64,000 bases of DNA from UBA8337 sp038143435 (GCA_038143435.1 JAYQLX010000002.1:62001-126000); one strand, 5' to 3'. Positions 30,851 through 42,278 are shown, counted from the first letter of the stretch. The notes: a model not told the origin generated them from the sequence alone. A program made the numbers and translations.

Positions 30851-31794
30851 GCGGCAGCGCGCGCAAGGCGGTCATTAATCGCCTCACCCAGACCTTCCAC
30901 TGGTATCGCCATAACGGCCAAGCCTTTGCCGCTTTCTTGCGCTGCGTCATCAGCGGCATGCAGCACTGAAAATAAATGCGCCGCGGCTTCGGCCAAATCA
31001 CCCGTTGCGCTTAAATTGGCAAAGCACGGTTCGGCGGTTACGCCAAAGCCGATGAGCAATTCATTTTCGCGCGCCGTTTCGGCATTGAGACGCAGGCCGC
31101 TTTGCGGCGCATAATGGCGCGCCAAACGGCCGGGTGCGAGGCGCGCCTGCGCGGTTGTTTCTTCGGGCGGCTCAGCAAGCTTCGTCCCCAGACAGGCTTC
31201 TATGTCGGCACGCGCCAAGCCACCGGCGCGCAGCCATAATGGCGTGTCATCAAGACAGCCGATAATGCTCGATTCCATGCCAATGCTGCATGCCCCGCCA
31301 TCAAGCACGTCAATATCGGGCAGCATGGCAGCAACATGGGCGGTACTGCTGGGGCTTAAGCGACCTGACGGATTGGCGCTCGGCGCAACCAGTGGCCGCG
31401 CCACGACGCGCAATAATTTTTGTGCCGTTTCATGCGCCGGAATGCGCAAGGCAATGGTGTCGAGACCGGCTGAGGCGAGCGGATCAACCGGACAATCGGC
31501 TTGGCGCGGCACCACTAAGGTCAACGGCCCGGGCCAAAAAACGGCGGCCAGTTTTTCAGCCTGTTCGTTAAACCGACCAATGGCGCGCGCTGCCTTCATA
31601 TCAGCAACATGACATATTAGTGGATTGAATTGTGGCCGCGCTTTGGTTGCATAAATCGCGGCAATGGCATCTCCATTGGTCGCATCACCGGCGAGGCCAT
31701 AAACCGTCTCGGTCGGCAGGGCAAGCAGAGCGCCCTGTTTCAGCTTTTCGGCGCAAGCGGCAATTGCATGTGCGGTGGCAGGATATATGGCCAC
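30847..31794 (-). CDS. tsaC: L-threonylcarbamoyladenylate synthase, Sua5/YwlC type
   Basis: Makes the intermediate for the t6A modification of ANN-decoding tRNAs. 315 residues: an N-terminal YrdC domain with the KxR-type segment GALLALPTETVYGLAGDA and ATKARPQFNPLICHV, and SANPSGRLSPSSTAHV. A smaller C-terminal Sua5 domain (residues 210-315) has RLAPGRLARHYAP in the linker. Two-domain architecture distinguishes Sua5 from the short TsaC. The gene is intact. Confidence 0.92.
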   Translation of the reverse strand: MAIYPATAHAIAACAEKLKQGALLALPTETVYGLAGDATNGDAIAAIYATKARPQFNPLICHVADMKAARAIGRFNEQAEKLAAVFWPGPLTLVVPRQADCPVDPLASAGLDTIALRIPAHETAQKLLRVVARPLVAPSANPSGRLSPSSTAHVAAMLPDIDVLDGGACSIGMESSIIGCLDDTPLWLRAGGLARADIEACLGTKLAEPPEETTAQARLAPGRLARHYAPQSGLRLNAETARENELLIGFGVTAEPCFANLSATGDLAEAAAHLFSVLHAADDAAQESGKGLAVMAIPVEGLGEAINDRLARAAA

Positions 31795-31888
31795 ACCAAA
31801 CTCCCTCTTTGAACTCTGCGGCAGATGCCATATGTTGTTAGCAAGTGATGGGATTCATGCCAAGCCTTGTAAAGGCGTTGAGGATATT

Positions 31889-32960
31889 GTGACAGAACAA
31901 GCAAAAGCGAGCTCGCAGGCGCACGGCCTGCGCTATCCGTTTGACGAAAAGCCGGAAGTCGGTGCGCCGATTGAGGTGGCTGATGGGGTTTTTTGGGCAC
32001 GTATGGATTTGCCCTATACGCTGGACCATATCAATGTCTGGCTGCTGCGCGATGGCGATGGCTGGGTGATTGTCGATACATGTGTCGATATGGAAAGCTC
32101 GCGCGCCCATTGGGAAGAGCTGTTTGGCGGCTTTATGGGCGGCAAGCCGGTCCATAAGGTGATTGTTACCCATATGCATCCTGACCATGTCGGGCTGGCC
32201 GGTTGGCTGGTCAAACGCTTTGATGCCGATTTTCATATGTCGCGCGCCGATTATCTGATGTGCCGTGCCATGGCCGCCGATACCGGCAAAGAACGTGCCT
32301 GATGAGGGCATTCGTTTTTACCGCGCCGCCGGTTTTGACGAGCACGCATTGGAGCGTTATCGCGCGCGCTTTGGCGGTTTCGGCCAGCATATTCACGCGT
32401 TGCCGCAAGCCTATAAGCGCGTCAAACAAGATGATGAAATTGTCATTGACGGTTTTACATGGCGCATTGAAATCGGCTCGGGCCATGCGCCGGAACATGC
32501 CTGCCTTTATTGCGAAGAGAAAAATGTGCTGATTTCAGGCGACCAAGTCATCCCACGCATCTCGTCCAATGTCTCTTTGTTTCCGACCGAGCCAATGGGC
32601 AATCCGCTGCAAGATTGGATTGATAGCTGCCACCGCATTCACGAGGCCATTCCTGATGATGTGCTGGTTTGTCCGGCCCATAATGAGCCGTTTTACGGCC
32701 TGCATGCGCGTCTCAATGCCTTGATTGACGGCCATGAAAATTCCTTGGCGCGCTTGAGCGAAGTGTGCGAAGAGCCGCGCCGTGCCATTGACGGCAAAGT
32801 TTTCTCGGTGTTGTTCAAAAGGCGTGTCGGGCGCGAAGTGTTTTTCATGGCGGCTGGTGAAAGTCTGGCCCATCTCATGTGTTTGGTGCATCGCGGCGAT
32901 TTGTCGATGAATTATGATGAAGATGGCGTATGCTATTATCAGAAAGTGGCGAAAGCCTAA
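31889..32960 (+). CDS. Metallo-beta-lactamase fold hydrolase (one frameshift)
   Basis: The repaired product is about 357 residues. Zinc-binding motif HMHPDHVG (HxHxDH) with the preceding Asp in WVIVDTCVD; a later ligand segment is GSGHAPEHACLYCEEKNVLISGDQV and VCPAHNEPF. The C-terminal portion after the barrel is a helical extension as in LACTB2-like proteins. The frame breaks at about 32293-32296 (one extra base), giving TGKEVPDEGIRFYR when repaired. The GTG at 31889 has TTGAGGA upstream; an ATG at 31832 is a less likely start. Substrate unknown. Confidence 0.72.
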
Positions 32961-32977
32961 AAGGCGAGGAGACCGGC

Positions 32978-33220
32978 ATGGCCGATAAAGTTGAAATTGC
33001 CGAAGATATTTTGAAGCTCAGCTTTGAAGAAGCATTGGGCGAGTTGGAAAGCATTGTCGATCGTTTGGAAACCGGTGATGTCGCATTGGAAGAATCGATT
33101 GAGATTTATAAGCGCGGCAACCAATTGCGCGCCTATTGCGATGAGAAGCTGAAATCGGCACAAGCCAAAATCGAAAAAATAACCGGCGATGGCGGCACCG
33201 CGCCGCTGGATACCGACTAG
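32978..33220 (+). CDS. xseB: Exodeoxyribonuclease VII small subunit
   Basis: An 80-residue protein with the XseB core LSFEEALGELESIVDRLETGDVALEESIEIYKRG. Part of exonuclease VII with XseA, which is not in the window. Start chosen at the ATG behind GGCGAGGAG. It leads the conserved cluster xseB-ispA-dxs-tlyA and precedes ispA by 5 bases. Confidence 0.95.
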   Translation: MADKVEIAEDILKLSFEEALGELESIVDRLETGDVALEESIEIYKRGNQLRAYCDEKLKSAQAKIEKITGDGGTAPLDTD

Positions 33221-33225
33221 CGGCC

Positions 33226-34112
33226 ATGACCGATTTTGAAACAGACCGCCGCCACGCGCTAGCTCAAGTGGCGGCGTTTTTCGATACGCTGTTGCAATTG
33301 CCCGACGGGCCGGAGAGCCGCCTGATTGAGGCCATGCGCTACACCGTGCTGTCAGAGGTAAGGGCTTTCGTCCCTATCTTGCTTATTCGGCGGCGCAATT
33401 GTTCAATGTCGATGAAGGGTCGGCCATTCGCGTCGCGGCGGCTGTTGAGGCAGTGCATTGTTATTCGCTGATACATGATGATTTACCGGCCATGGATGAC
33501 GACGATATGCGGCGCGGCAAGCCCAGCCTGCATGTCGCTTTTGACGAGGCGACCGCCATATTGGCCGGCGATGCGCTGCTGACTTTGGCCTTTGAAATTT
33601 TGGCCGATGAGGCGGCACATAAGGAAATGAGCAAAAGGCTGGAATTGGTGACCGCGCTGGCGCGCGCTGCCGGCATGCAGGGTATGGTTGGCGGACAGAT
33701 GATTGATTTGCAATCGCCGCAGCTTGATTTGGATGCCGGTGGCCTGACCCGCTTGCAAAAAATGAAAACCGGCGCGCTTATCGGTTTTGCTTTGGAGGCG
33801 GGGGCTATTTTGGGCGGCGCTGATGAGGCGGAACGCCATGCTCTGACCGGGTATGCTCTTGATATTGGGCTGGCCTTTCAAATTGCCGATGATGTGCTCG
33901 ATGTCGATGCGCCAAGCGCCGATTTGGGCAAAACGGCGGGCAAGGACGAAGCGGACGGCAAAGTGACTTTTGCCTCGCTTTTGGGCACGGAGCGCGCCCG
34001 CGACCAAGCCGATTTATTGGTCAAACAGGCAATTTCCCATTTGACGGTGTTTGGCGAGGCCGCCAATGGGCTACGACAAGCTGCCGAATTTGTGATTGCG
34101 CGCCATAGCTGA
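33226..34112 (+). CDS. ispA: Farnesyl (polyprenyl) diphosphate synthase (one frameshift)
   Basis: Makes farnesyl diphosphate from IPP and DMAPP. The first aspartate-rich motif is LIHDDLPAMDDDDMRRGKPS, the second QIADDVLDVD, and GALIGFALEAG and QGMVGGQMIDL are also present. The frame breaks at about 33355, where one G is missing. Repair gives SGGKGFRPYLAYSAAQLFNVDEG, the substrate-binding GGKxxRP motif. Repaired length is about 295 residues. Neighbours xseB and dxs are the usual ones. Confidence 0.92.
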
Positions 34113-34139
34113 TAAAAAAACGTCAGCAAAGGAGCCTTT

Positions 34140-36073
34140 ATGGCTGAGAAACAGACACCGCTTTTGGATCGCATTACGCGCCCGGTTGACTTGCGTCAGC
34201 TGGATAGGGGTGATTTGCGCCAATTGGCCGATGAATTGCGCGCTGAAATGATAGACGCCGTCTCGGTGACGGGAGGCCATTTGGGGGCCGGTCTCGGTGT
34301 TGTCGAATTGACCGTGGCTTTGCATTATGTTTTTGAAACGCCCGATGACAGGCTGATTTGGGATGTCGGGCATCAGGCCTATCCGCATAAAATTCTCACT
34401 GAAAGGCGCGCGCGCATCCGCACATTGCGCCAGGGCGGTGGCCTGTCGGGTTTCACCAAACGGGCTGAAAGCCCTTATGACCCGTTCGGTGCGGGCCATA
34501 GCTCGACCTCCATATCAGCCGGTTTGGGCATGGCGGCGGCGCGCGATTTGGCGGGCAAAGACAATAATGTGGTGGCGGTTATCGGCGATGGCGCGATGTG
34601 CGCCGGCATGGCTTTTGAAGCGATGAATAATGCCGGTGCTATGGATAGCCGCATGGTGGTTATCTTGAATGATAATGATATGTCGATTGCGCCGCCCGTC
34701 GGTGCCATGAGTGCCTATTTGGCGCGCATTTTGTCGGGCAAAACCTATCGTTCGTTCCGCCGCTTGCTGAAAGATTTGAGCCGCCATTTACCCGAGAGCT
34801 TGCAAGAAAAAGCGCGGCAAATGGAAGAATATACGCGCGGTTGGCATGACCGGCGGCACGCTGTTTGAGGAAATGGGCTTTTATTATGTCGGGCCGATTG
34901 ACGGGCATAATCTCGACCATTTACTGCCGGTTTTGGAAAACGTCAAAAAAATGCAAAACGGCCCGGTATTGGTGCATGTGGTGACCAAAAAGGGACATGG
35001 CTATGCGCCTGCCGAAGCGTCTGATGATAAATATCATGGCGTGTCGAAATTTAATGTTGTCACCGGCGAGCAAGTAAAAGCGACGCCTTCCGCGCCGAGT
35101 TATACCGGCGTATTTGCCGAGGCGCTGATGGATGAGGCGGCGCGTGACGATAAGATTGTCGCCATTACCGCTGCCATGCCGTCGGGTACGGGGCTGGATA
35201 AATTTGCGCAAAAATATCCTGAACGCTGTTTTGATGTCGGCATTGCCGAGCAGCATGCGGTAACCTTCGCCGCCGGTCTGGCCAGCGAAGGCTTCAAACC
35301 TTTTGCCGCGATTTACTCGACCTTTTTGCAGCGCGCTTATGATCAAGTGGTGCATGATGTTGCGGTGCAAAATCTGCCGGTGCGCTTCGCCATTGACCGT
35401 GCCGGTCTGGTCGGCGCTGATGGGCCGACCCATGCCGGTTCATTTCGACAATGCCTATCTCGGCACATTGCCCAATATGGTGATGATGGCGGCGGCTGAT
35501 GAGGCCGAGTTGAAACATATGGTGACGACGCAAGTGGCGTTTAGCGAACACCCGAGCGCTTTGCGCTATCCGCGCGGCGAAGGTGTCGGCGTTGAATTGC
35601 CGACACATGGCGAGGTGCTGGAAATCGGCAAAGGCCGCATCATTCGCGAAGGGGGGCGTATTTGCCTGCTCAGCTACGGCACACGGCTGGAACAAGCGCA
35701 ATTGGCGGCCAACCAATTGGACGCGCAAGGCTTCCGCACCAGCGTCGTCGATGCGCGTTTTATGAAGCCGCTTGATGAAGCGCTGATTTTGCGATTGGCG
35801 CGCGAGCATGAAATTTTGCTGACTTTGGAAGAAGGCGCGATTGGCGGCTTTGGCAGCCATGTCATGCATATGCTGGCCGAAAACGGGCAATTGGAAGGCG
35901 GTTTGAAATGCCGCTCCTTGGTGCTGCCCGACAGTTATATTGACCAAGACAAGCCCGATGCCATGTATGATGCGGCGGGGCTGAATGCCGCGCAAATTAT
36001 CGAAACCGTGCGCGGCCTGTTGGGGGCTGATGGCGCGCAGATTGAGATTATCACGCCAAAGGCCGGTGCCTGA
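34140..36073 (+). CDS. dxs: 1-deoxy-D-xylulose-5-phosphate synthase (two frameshifts)
   Basis: Thiamin-diphosphate enzyme that starts the MEP pathway. Motifs: WDVGHQAYPHKILTERR, GAGHSSTSISAGLGMA, the ThDP site VIGDGAMCAGMAFEAMNN, FYYVGPIDGHNLDHL, DVGIAEQHAVTFAAGLA, and the transketolase C domain LLSYGTRLEQ. The frame breaks at 34841-34842 (extra T) and 35443-35445 (extra T). Repair gives RGGMTGGTLFEE and THAGSFDNAYLGTL. About 643 residues, as expected. Together with ispA and ispE it forms much of the isoprenoid capacity seen here. Confidence 0.95.
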
Positions 36074-36075
36074 GC

Positions 36076-36811
36076 GTGGGTAAAACCCGCCTCGACCAAC
36101 AACTTGTCAGCCTTTCTCTATTTGAAAGCCGCGCCCGCGCCGCCGCCGCCATTAAGGCGGGGCAGGTGACGGTCAATGGCATCACCGCCGAAAAAGCGTC
36201 CATGTCCGTATCGCCCGATGATGTGATTGAGGCTGAAGCGGCGCATGATTTTGTCTCGCGCGGGGCGCTGAAATTGCAAAAAGGACTGGCGCATTTCGGC
36301 TATGCGGCGCGCAATGGCGTGTTTGCTGATATTGGTGCCTCGACCGGCGGTTTTACCGACGTGCTTTTGCGACAAGGCGCGGCTTTTGTCTATGCGGTCG
36401 ATGTCGGGCAAGACCAATTGCATGAAAATCTATTGCGGCGATGCGCGGGTCGAGAATATGGCCGGTATTAATGCACGTCATCTCAGCGCTGCCGATTTTG
36501 ACCGCCCGCTTGACGGGCTGGTCTGCGATGTCAGTTTCATCAGCCAAACAAAAGCACTGGCCGGACTTGCACCGTCTTTGCCTGAAAAGGCTTGGGCGAT
36601 TGCGCTCATCAAACCGCAATTTGAATTGGACAAGGCGGCGCTCGGCAAAAACGGCGTGGTGACCGATGCCGATCTGCGCCTTGCCGTTTGCGATGACATT
36701 CGCCAATGGTGGCAGGCGCAAGGCTGGCGGGTCGATGATATTGTCGAAAGTCCAATCACCGGGCCGCAGGGCAATGTCGAATATCTTATCGGCACGCGCA
36801 AAATGGCATGA
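36076..36811 (+). CDS. tlyA: TlyA-like rRNA methyltransferase / S4-domain protein (one indel)
   Basis: An N-terminal S4 RNA-binding domain (RLDQQLVSLSLFESRARAAAAIKAGQVTVNG) is followed by an FtsJ-like methyltransferase domain with DIGASTGGFTDVLLRQGA, DVSFISQTKALAGL, and the catalytic-region ALIKPQFE. TlyA 2'-O-methylates rRNA and can act as a haemolysin. The frame breaks at 36425-36440; two missing bases (GC) restore LHENLLRGDARVENM, while one extra A is an alternative. GTG start. It ends 4 bases before a terminator hairpin on the opposite strand. Confidence 0.87.
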
Positions 36812-36844
36812 AAAAGCCCGCCGCATCAAAAGATGAGACGGGCT
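36811..36844 (-). terminator. Rho-independent terminator after fba
   Basis: Read on the minus strand, an inverted repeat with arms AGCCCG (36839-36844, complement) and CGGGCT (36815-36820, complement), plus the inner pair CATC/GATG around a TTTT loop, is followed by five T (36811-36815, complement). It lies 21 bases beyond the fba stop and would end the tkt-gap-pgk-fba transcript. A-rich flank on the plus side may also help stop convergent tlyA transcripts, though its own T-tract is absent. Confidence 0.85.
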
Positions 36845-36864
36845 CCTCCAAATGGTTTTAAGGC

Positions 36865-37880
36865 TTAGCCTTCCATAGCGGCATCCCAAGCGCCTTGTGC
36901 GGCAAGGCCGTTCATTTTAACGCGATGGGCAAAAGCGGCTTGCGCATCAGACACATTTCCCGCTTCGCCGAGCCAGGTTTTGAGCGGCGCGGCTTGCAGG
37001 GCGCGGCCATAAGAAAAGCTCAGTTTCCACGGCAGCCCACCGATTTTATTCATTGCATCAAGATGCGCCGTGGCATCTTCATCGGATTGACCACCCGACA
37101 AAAAGACAATGCCCGGCACCGCTTCGGGGACGCATTTTTTGAAACAATCAAGGGTCATTTCGGCCACTTGCTGGACCCCGCCTGTTCGGCATGCGCCGTG
37201 CCCGATACCACCATATTGGGTTTCAAAATCGTGCCTTCGAGGTGAACGTCTTGCTCGGCCAATTGGGCGTAAAGCTGCGTCAAGGCGGCGCTGGTCACTT
37301 CATAGCAGCGTTCTACCGAATGGCTGCCATCCATAATCACTTCCGGCTCGACAATCGGCACAATCTCGGCTTCCTGACACAAGCTCGCATAGCGCGCCAA
37401 CGCATGGGTGTTGGCCGTCAGGCAAGCAGCCGACGGAATGCCATCGGCAATATTGATGACGGCGCGCCATTTGGCGAATTTCGCGCCCAGTCCGTGATAT
37501 TCGGCCAAACGCTCACGCAAACCGTCCAGCCCTTCCGTCACCATTTCGCCCGCATGACCGGCCAAATCTTTCGCGCCACCATCAACCTTAATACCCGGCA
37601 TTGAACCGGCATCGGCAATCAATTGCGCCAAAGGCGTGCCATCGGCGGCTTTTTGACGAAGGGTCTCGTCAAATAAAATCACGCCGGAAATATGCTCGCG
37701 CATGGCGGCTTCCGTGCGGAACAGCATTTCGCGATAATCGCGACGGCTGTCAGCGGTCGATTCAACATTGATGCTGTCAAAACGCTTTTTGATGGTGCCG
37801 GTGCTCTCATCGGCCGCCAAAATACCTTTGCCCTCAGCCACCATGGCCTGGGCAATCGCCTCAAGGGCTTGCTTATTCAT
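36865..37880 (-). CDS. fbaB: Fructose-bisphosphate aldolase class I (one frameshift)
   Basis: Splits fructose-1,6-bisphosphate. Starts MNKQALEAIAQAMVAEGKGILAADESTGTIKKRF, the class I hallmark with the ADEST loop. The Schiff-base Lys is in EGTILKPNMV. C-terminal AMNKIGGLPWKLSFSYGRALQ is typical. The frame breaks in C4 at 37176-37179 on the plus strand, where C5 is expected; repair gives EQAGVQQVAEMTLDCF. Repaired length about 339 residues. Class I (no metal) is usual in marine and other Alphaproteobacteria. The start has GGGAGAG upstream. Confidence 0.93.
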
Positions 37881-37893
37881 TTCTCTCTCCCGT

Positions 37894-39101
37894 TCAGTTT
37901 TGCGAGAGGGCAGCAACGCCCGGCAGGGTTTTCCCTTCCAGCCATTCCAAAAACGCCCCACCGGCGGTCGAGACATAGGTAAAATCTTTTCCCGCCCCCG
38001 CATGGTTTAGTGCCGCTACCGTATCCCCACCTCCGGCAATGGAGGTCAGTTGACCTTTTCGAGTCAGGGCAGCGGCATATTGCGCAGCGTGATTGGTCGC
38101 TGCGTCAAAAGGTTCAATCTCAAACGCCCCCAAAGGGCCGTTCCAGATAATTGTAGCCGCCTTATCAAAGGCAGCGCAAATATCGCCGACCGCATCGGGC
38201 CGGCATCAAGAATCATTTTGTCATCGGGCACGGCGTGCGCGGCCACGGTTTCGCCACTCTGGCCGGCGGCAAATTGTGACGCCACAACCGCGTCGCGCGG
38301 CAGTAAAATCGTGCAGCCCTGTGTCTCGGCTTCCGCCATAATGGCGCGCGCCGTTTCCAGCATGCTGTCTTCGCATAAAGACGTGCCGACGCTATGGCCT
38401 TGCGCCGCCAAAAACGTATTGGCCATGCCGCCGCCAATGACCAAAATATCGGTCTTGGCCGATAAATTGCCCAACAAATCAAGTTTGGTGGAAATCTTCG
38501 CGCCGCCAACGATAGCGACAAGCGGCCGTTTGGGATCACCCAAAGCGGCGTTAAGCGCGTCCAATTCAGCCTGCATGGCCAGTCCGCAATAGGTCGGCAA
38601 CATATTTGGTAATGCCATGGGTTGAAGCGTGGGCGCGATGGGCGGCTGAAAACGCATCATTGACATAAGCATCTGCCGGTGCGGCCAGCGCCGCTGCGAA
38701 ATCGGCATCATCAGCTTCTTCACCGGCGTGAAAGCGGGTGTTTTCCAAACACAAATGCCGCCTTCGGGCAAAGCCGCCAAGGCTTCTTGCGCCGCATCGC
38801 CAATGCAGTCTTCGGCGAAAGTCACTTTTTGGCCAAGCAAATCACCAAGCGCCACGGCAATCGGGGCGAGGCTCATCTCGGCAACGCGCTGGCCTTTCGG
38901 ACGTCCGAAATGCGACAGCACACCGATGCGAAAGCCGCTTTGCGACAATTTTTCGAGACTGGGCAGCAGCCTTTCGAGCCGCGTTGCATCACGCACCGCA
39001 CCACGCTCGTCAAGCGGCACATTCAAATCGGCACGGATAAGGATAATACTGCCACCGGCCGTTTCAGCGACCAAGGCATCAAGTGTTTTGTAACTGCTCA
39101 T
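37894..39101 (-). CDS. pgk: Phosphoglycerate kinase (three frameshifts)
   Basis: Converts 1,3-bisphosphoglycerate and ADP to 3-phosphoglycerate and ATP. N-terminal RADLNVPLDERGAVRDATR and VLSHFGRPKG; C-terminal nucleotide site AIVGGAKISTKLDLLGNL, VIGGGMANTFLAAQG, NGPLGAFE and SIAGGGDTVAAL. The frame breaks at 38747-38749 (one base missing), 38601 (one extra base) and about 38196 (one base missing). Repairs give VLENTRFHAGEEADD, HGITKYLPTYCGLAMQ and DAGPDAVGDICAAFDKAATI. About 402 residues, normal. Opposite-sign indels make decay by a single event impossible. Confidence 0.93.
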
Positions 39102-39113
39102 CTGTGAGGTGGT

Positions 39114-40117
39114 TTAAAGTTTGCCCATGGCGACAGCCGTGTCGCTCATGCGATTGGCAAAGCCCCATTCATTATCATACCAGCTCAATACCCGTACCAG
39201 CTTGCCGCCGACAATTTGCGTTTGCGTCAAATCGAAAGTCGAGCTGTTCGGATTGTGATTGAAATCAATCGACACAAGCGGCTCGTCGCATACGCCCAGC
39301 ACACCTTTGAGCGGGCCATTGGCGGCTTTCACAATGGCATTGTTAATTTGCTCCACTGTGGTTTTTTCTTGGCTTCAAACACCAAATCAATCATTGAAAC
39401 ATTGGGCGTTGGCACACGCACTGCTGTGCCGTCTAACTTGCCGGCCAGTTCCGGCAGCACCAAGCCGACAGCTTTCGCGGCACCGGTTGAGGTCGGTATC
39501 ATGGATAAAGAGGCGGCGCGGGCGCGGCGCGGGTCTGAGTGCAGCGTATCGACCGTGCGCTGGTCACCGGTAAAAGCGTGCACAGTGGTCATATAGCCAC
39601 GCGCAATGCCGCAGGTTTTGTTCAGCACTTGCGCCACCGGCGCAAGGCAGTTTGTCGTGCAAGACGCATTGGAAACGATTTTATGGCTTTTGCGCAATTT
39701 CTTGTGATTGACGCCATAAACAACCGTCAAATCTGCCCCCGATGCAGGTGCTGAAACCAAAACGCGCTTGGCGCCGGCGGTCAGATGCTTGCCGGCATCT
39801 TCTTGGCTGGTGAACAGGCCGGTGCATTCCAGCGCAATATCAACGCCCATTTGTTCCCACGGCAAATTGGCCGGATCGCGCTCGGCAATCACCTTAATTG
39901 ACTTGCCGCCGACATTAATGCCGGTTTTGGTGGCCCGCACTTTGGCCGGCAATTGGCCGTGCACACTGTCATATTGCAGCATATGCGCATTGGCATCGAC
40001 GCTGCCCAAATCATTAATGGCGACAACGTTCACATCTTTACGGCCGCTTTCAATAATACCTCGCAGCACCAAGCGCCCAATGCGTCCGAAACCGTTAATT
40101 GCCACATTTACTGCCAT
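39114..40117 (-). CDS. gap: Glyceraldehyde-3-phosphate dehydrogenase (one frameshift)
   Basis: The NAD-binding N-terminus AINGFGRIGRLVLRG is followed by the catalytic Cys in SNASCTTNCLAPVAQVL and the His-containing TVHAFTGDQR. The C-terminal half ends in RVLSWYDNEWGFANRM. The frame breaks in T6 at 39362-39367 on the plus strand, where T7 is expected; repair gives FEAKKKTTVEQINNA. Repaired length is 335 residues. Part of the tkt-gap-pgk-fba operon, order as in other Alphaproteobacteria. Confidence 0.95.
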
Positions 40118-40137
40118 TTTTCTCTCCCGTTAAAAAT

Positions 40138-42146
40138 TTACAGCGCGTTGCGTGCGGCTGCCGCAATTGCGTCTGCGGTAATGCCGAAATGTTGAAATAG
40201 CTGTCCGGCCGGTGCGCTGGCACCAAAGCCGTCCATGCCGATGAAAATATCCTGTGGCCGCAAGAAGCGATCCCAGCTTTGTCGAATAGCGGCCTCGACA
40301 GCGATACGAATAGGGGTATCGCCCAAAATATCGGCCTGCGTTGCCGGGTTTTGCTGTTCAAACAGCTCCATGCAGGGCACGGAAACGACGCGTGCGCCAA
40401 TACCGTCTTCTTTCAGCGCAGCACGTGCTTCCATGGCGATGGAAACTTCCGAGCCGGAGGCCAGAATGGTGACTTGCGGGTCACTGCCACCGGCGGCCAA
40501 TTCATAGGCGCCATGAGCGCAACCATTGCGTTCTTCATAGCCGCGCACAGCCGGCAAGCCTTGTCGTGTCAGAGCCAAAATGCTTGGCGCCGTGTCCAGT
40601 TTCAAGGCCAATTGCCAGCACTCTAAGGTCTCAATGGCATCGGCGGGGCGGAACACAAATGTATTTGGAATGGCGCGCAAAGCAGCCAAATGTTCCACCG
40701 GTTGGTGTGTCGGCCCATCTTCACCAAGGCCGATGGAGTCATGCGTCAGTACATGAATGGTGCGCTGCTTCATCAGCGCCGACAGCCGTATGGCAGGGCG
40801 TGAATAGTCGGAAAAACGAGGAAGGTGCCGGAATAAGGAATAAAGCCGCCATGCAGCGCCATGCCGTTCATGGCCGCTGCCATGCCGTGTTCGCGAATGC
40901 CCCAATGGATAAATTGTCCGGCCATATTATCGACAGAGACCGGCGCTTGTTCGGGCGTTTTGGTATTATTGGAACCGGTCAAATCGGCTGACCCGCCAAT
41001 CATTTCCGGCACATGCGGCACGATAGCCTTCAGCGCTTCTTCGGAAGATTTGCGTGTTGCCCAGCCCGGCTTTTCGTCAGCAAGTTGTTTTTTGAACGCA
41101 TCAACAGCGCTGTCCAAGCCTTGCGGTAAGTCCCCGGCGACCGTGCGCTCAAAGCGGTTTTTGGTTTCCGCCGATTGCGCGGCAAGACGCTCTTCCCAAG
41201 CTTTGCGGGTTGAGGCATGGGTGCGTCCGGCCATGCGCCAATTATCGAGCAAATCGCAAGGAATATCGTAAGGCTCTGATGACCAGCCAAGAGTTTCGCG
41301 GGTCAGGGCAATTTCATCATCACCCAGAGGTGCGCCATGCACACCGCTTGTGCCTTGCTTGTTCGGGCTGCCATAGCCAATGGTGGTTTTGCAGGCAATC
41401 AGGCTCGGCTTATCGCTTTGACGCGCCGCTTCAATGGCTTTTTCAATCGCCGCATGGTCATGGCCGTCAATGCGCACCGCATCCCAACCGGCCGCTTCAA
41501 AGCGCCCCAGCGCATCGCCGGATTCGGTCAGGTCGAGCGGGCCGTCAATGGAAATGTCATTATCATCATAGAGCACAATGAGGCGCGATAATTTGAGATG
41601 ACCGGCAATGGAAATCGCTTCATGGCTGATGCCTTCCATCAGGTCACCATCGGAAGCCAATACATAGGTAAAATGGTCAACCAGTTCATCGCCGAAGCGG
41701 GCATTCATCATGCGCTCGGCCAGTGCCATGCCGACCGCCGTCGAAATGCCTTGCCCGAGCGGGCCGGTGGTGGTCTCAATGCCCGCCGCATGACCATATT
41801 CAGGGTGACCGGCTGTTCGGGCGCCAAGCTGGCGAAAGTTTTTAATCTCGTCCAGCGTCATATCGGCAAAACCGACAAGATAATGCAGCGCATATTGCAG
41901 CATGGAGCCGTGGCCGGCCGACAGCACGAAGCGGTCGCGGTCGGGCCATTCCGGCGCCAGCGGGTCGATTTTCAAAAATTTCGTGTAGAGAACAGTGGCA
42001 ATTTCGGCGGCCCCCCTCGGTAGGCCGGGGTGGCCCGAATTGGCCGCTTGCACGGCGTCCATAGACAGGGCGCGTATGGCATTGGCCATTTGTTGAAGGG
42101 GCATAGAGCCGGTTTCGGAAACAGCTTTTGCTTCGGCGTCAGACAT
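40138..42146 (-). CDS. tkt: Transketolase (one frameshift)
   Basis: ThDP enzyme of the pentose phosphate and Calvin-type carbon rearrangements. N-terminal MANAIRALSMDAVQAANSGHPGLP, DGDLMEGISHEA and DNDISIDG (ThDP/metal), middle domain THDSIGLGEDGPTHQPVE. The frame breaks in A5 at 40812-40816 on the plus strand, where A6 is expected; repair gives GTFLVFSDYSRPAIRLSALM. About 669 residues. It is the first gene of the glycolytic operon and has a long inverted repeat in its upstream region. Confidence 0.94.
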
Positions 42147-42161
42147 TCAAAATCCCTCTTA

Positions 42162-42188
42162 CTTGTCGGTCTGTCATAAGCCGACAAG
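42162..42188. promoter_or_regulatory. Inverted repeat upstream of tkt
   Basis: Perfect 8-base arms CTTGTCGG (42162-42169) and CCGACAAG (42181-42188) are separated by 11 bases, 16 bases upstream of the tkt ATG. The arm spacing resembles a dimeric regulator site. As RNA it could also form a leader hairpin in the tkt message. A partial -10-like TTATGA lies within the spacer (minus strand). No -35 is convincing, so the promoter itself is unassigned. Confidence 0.5.
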
Positions 42189-42278
42189 GCCGTCTTAATT
42201 TGGGCGCACAATGCCCCTGCGACCTGCTAGAGTCAATGCCAGATTCGCACAGTTGAGTCCCGCAATTAACAGATTTTG

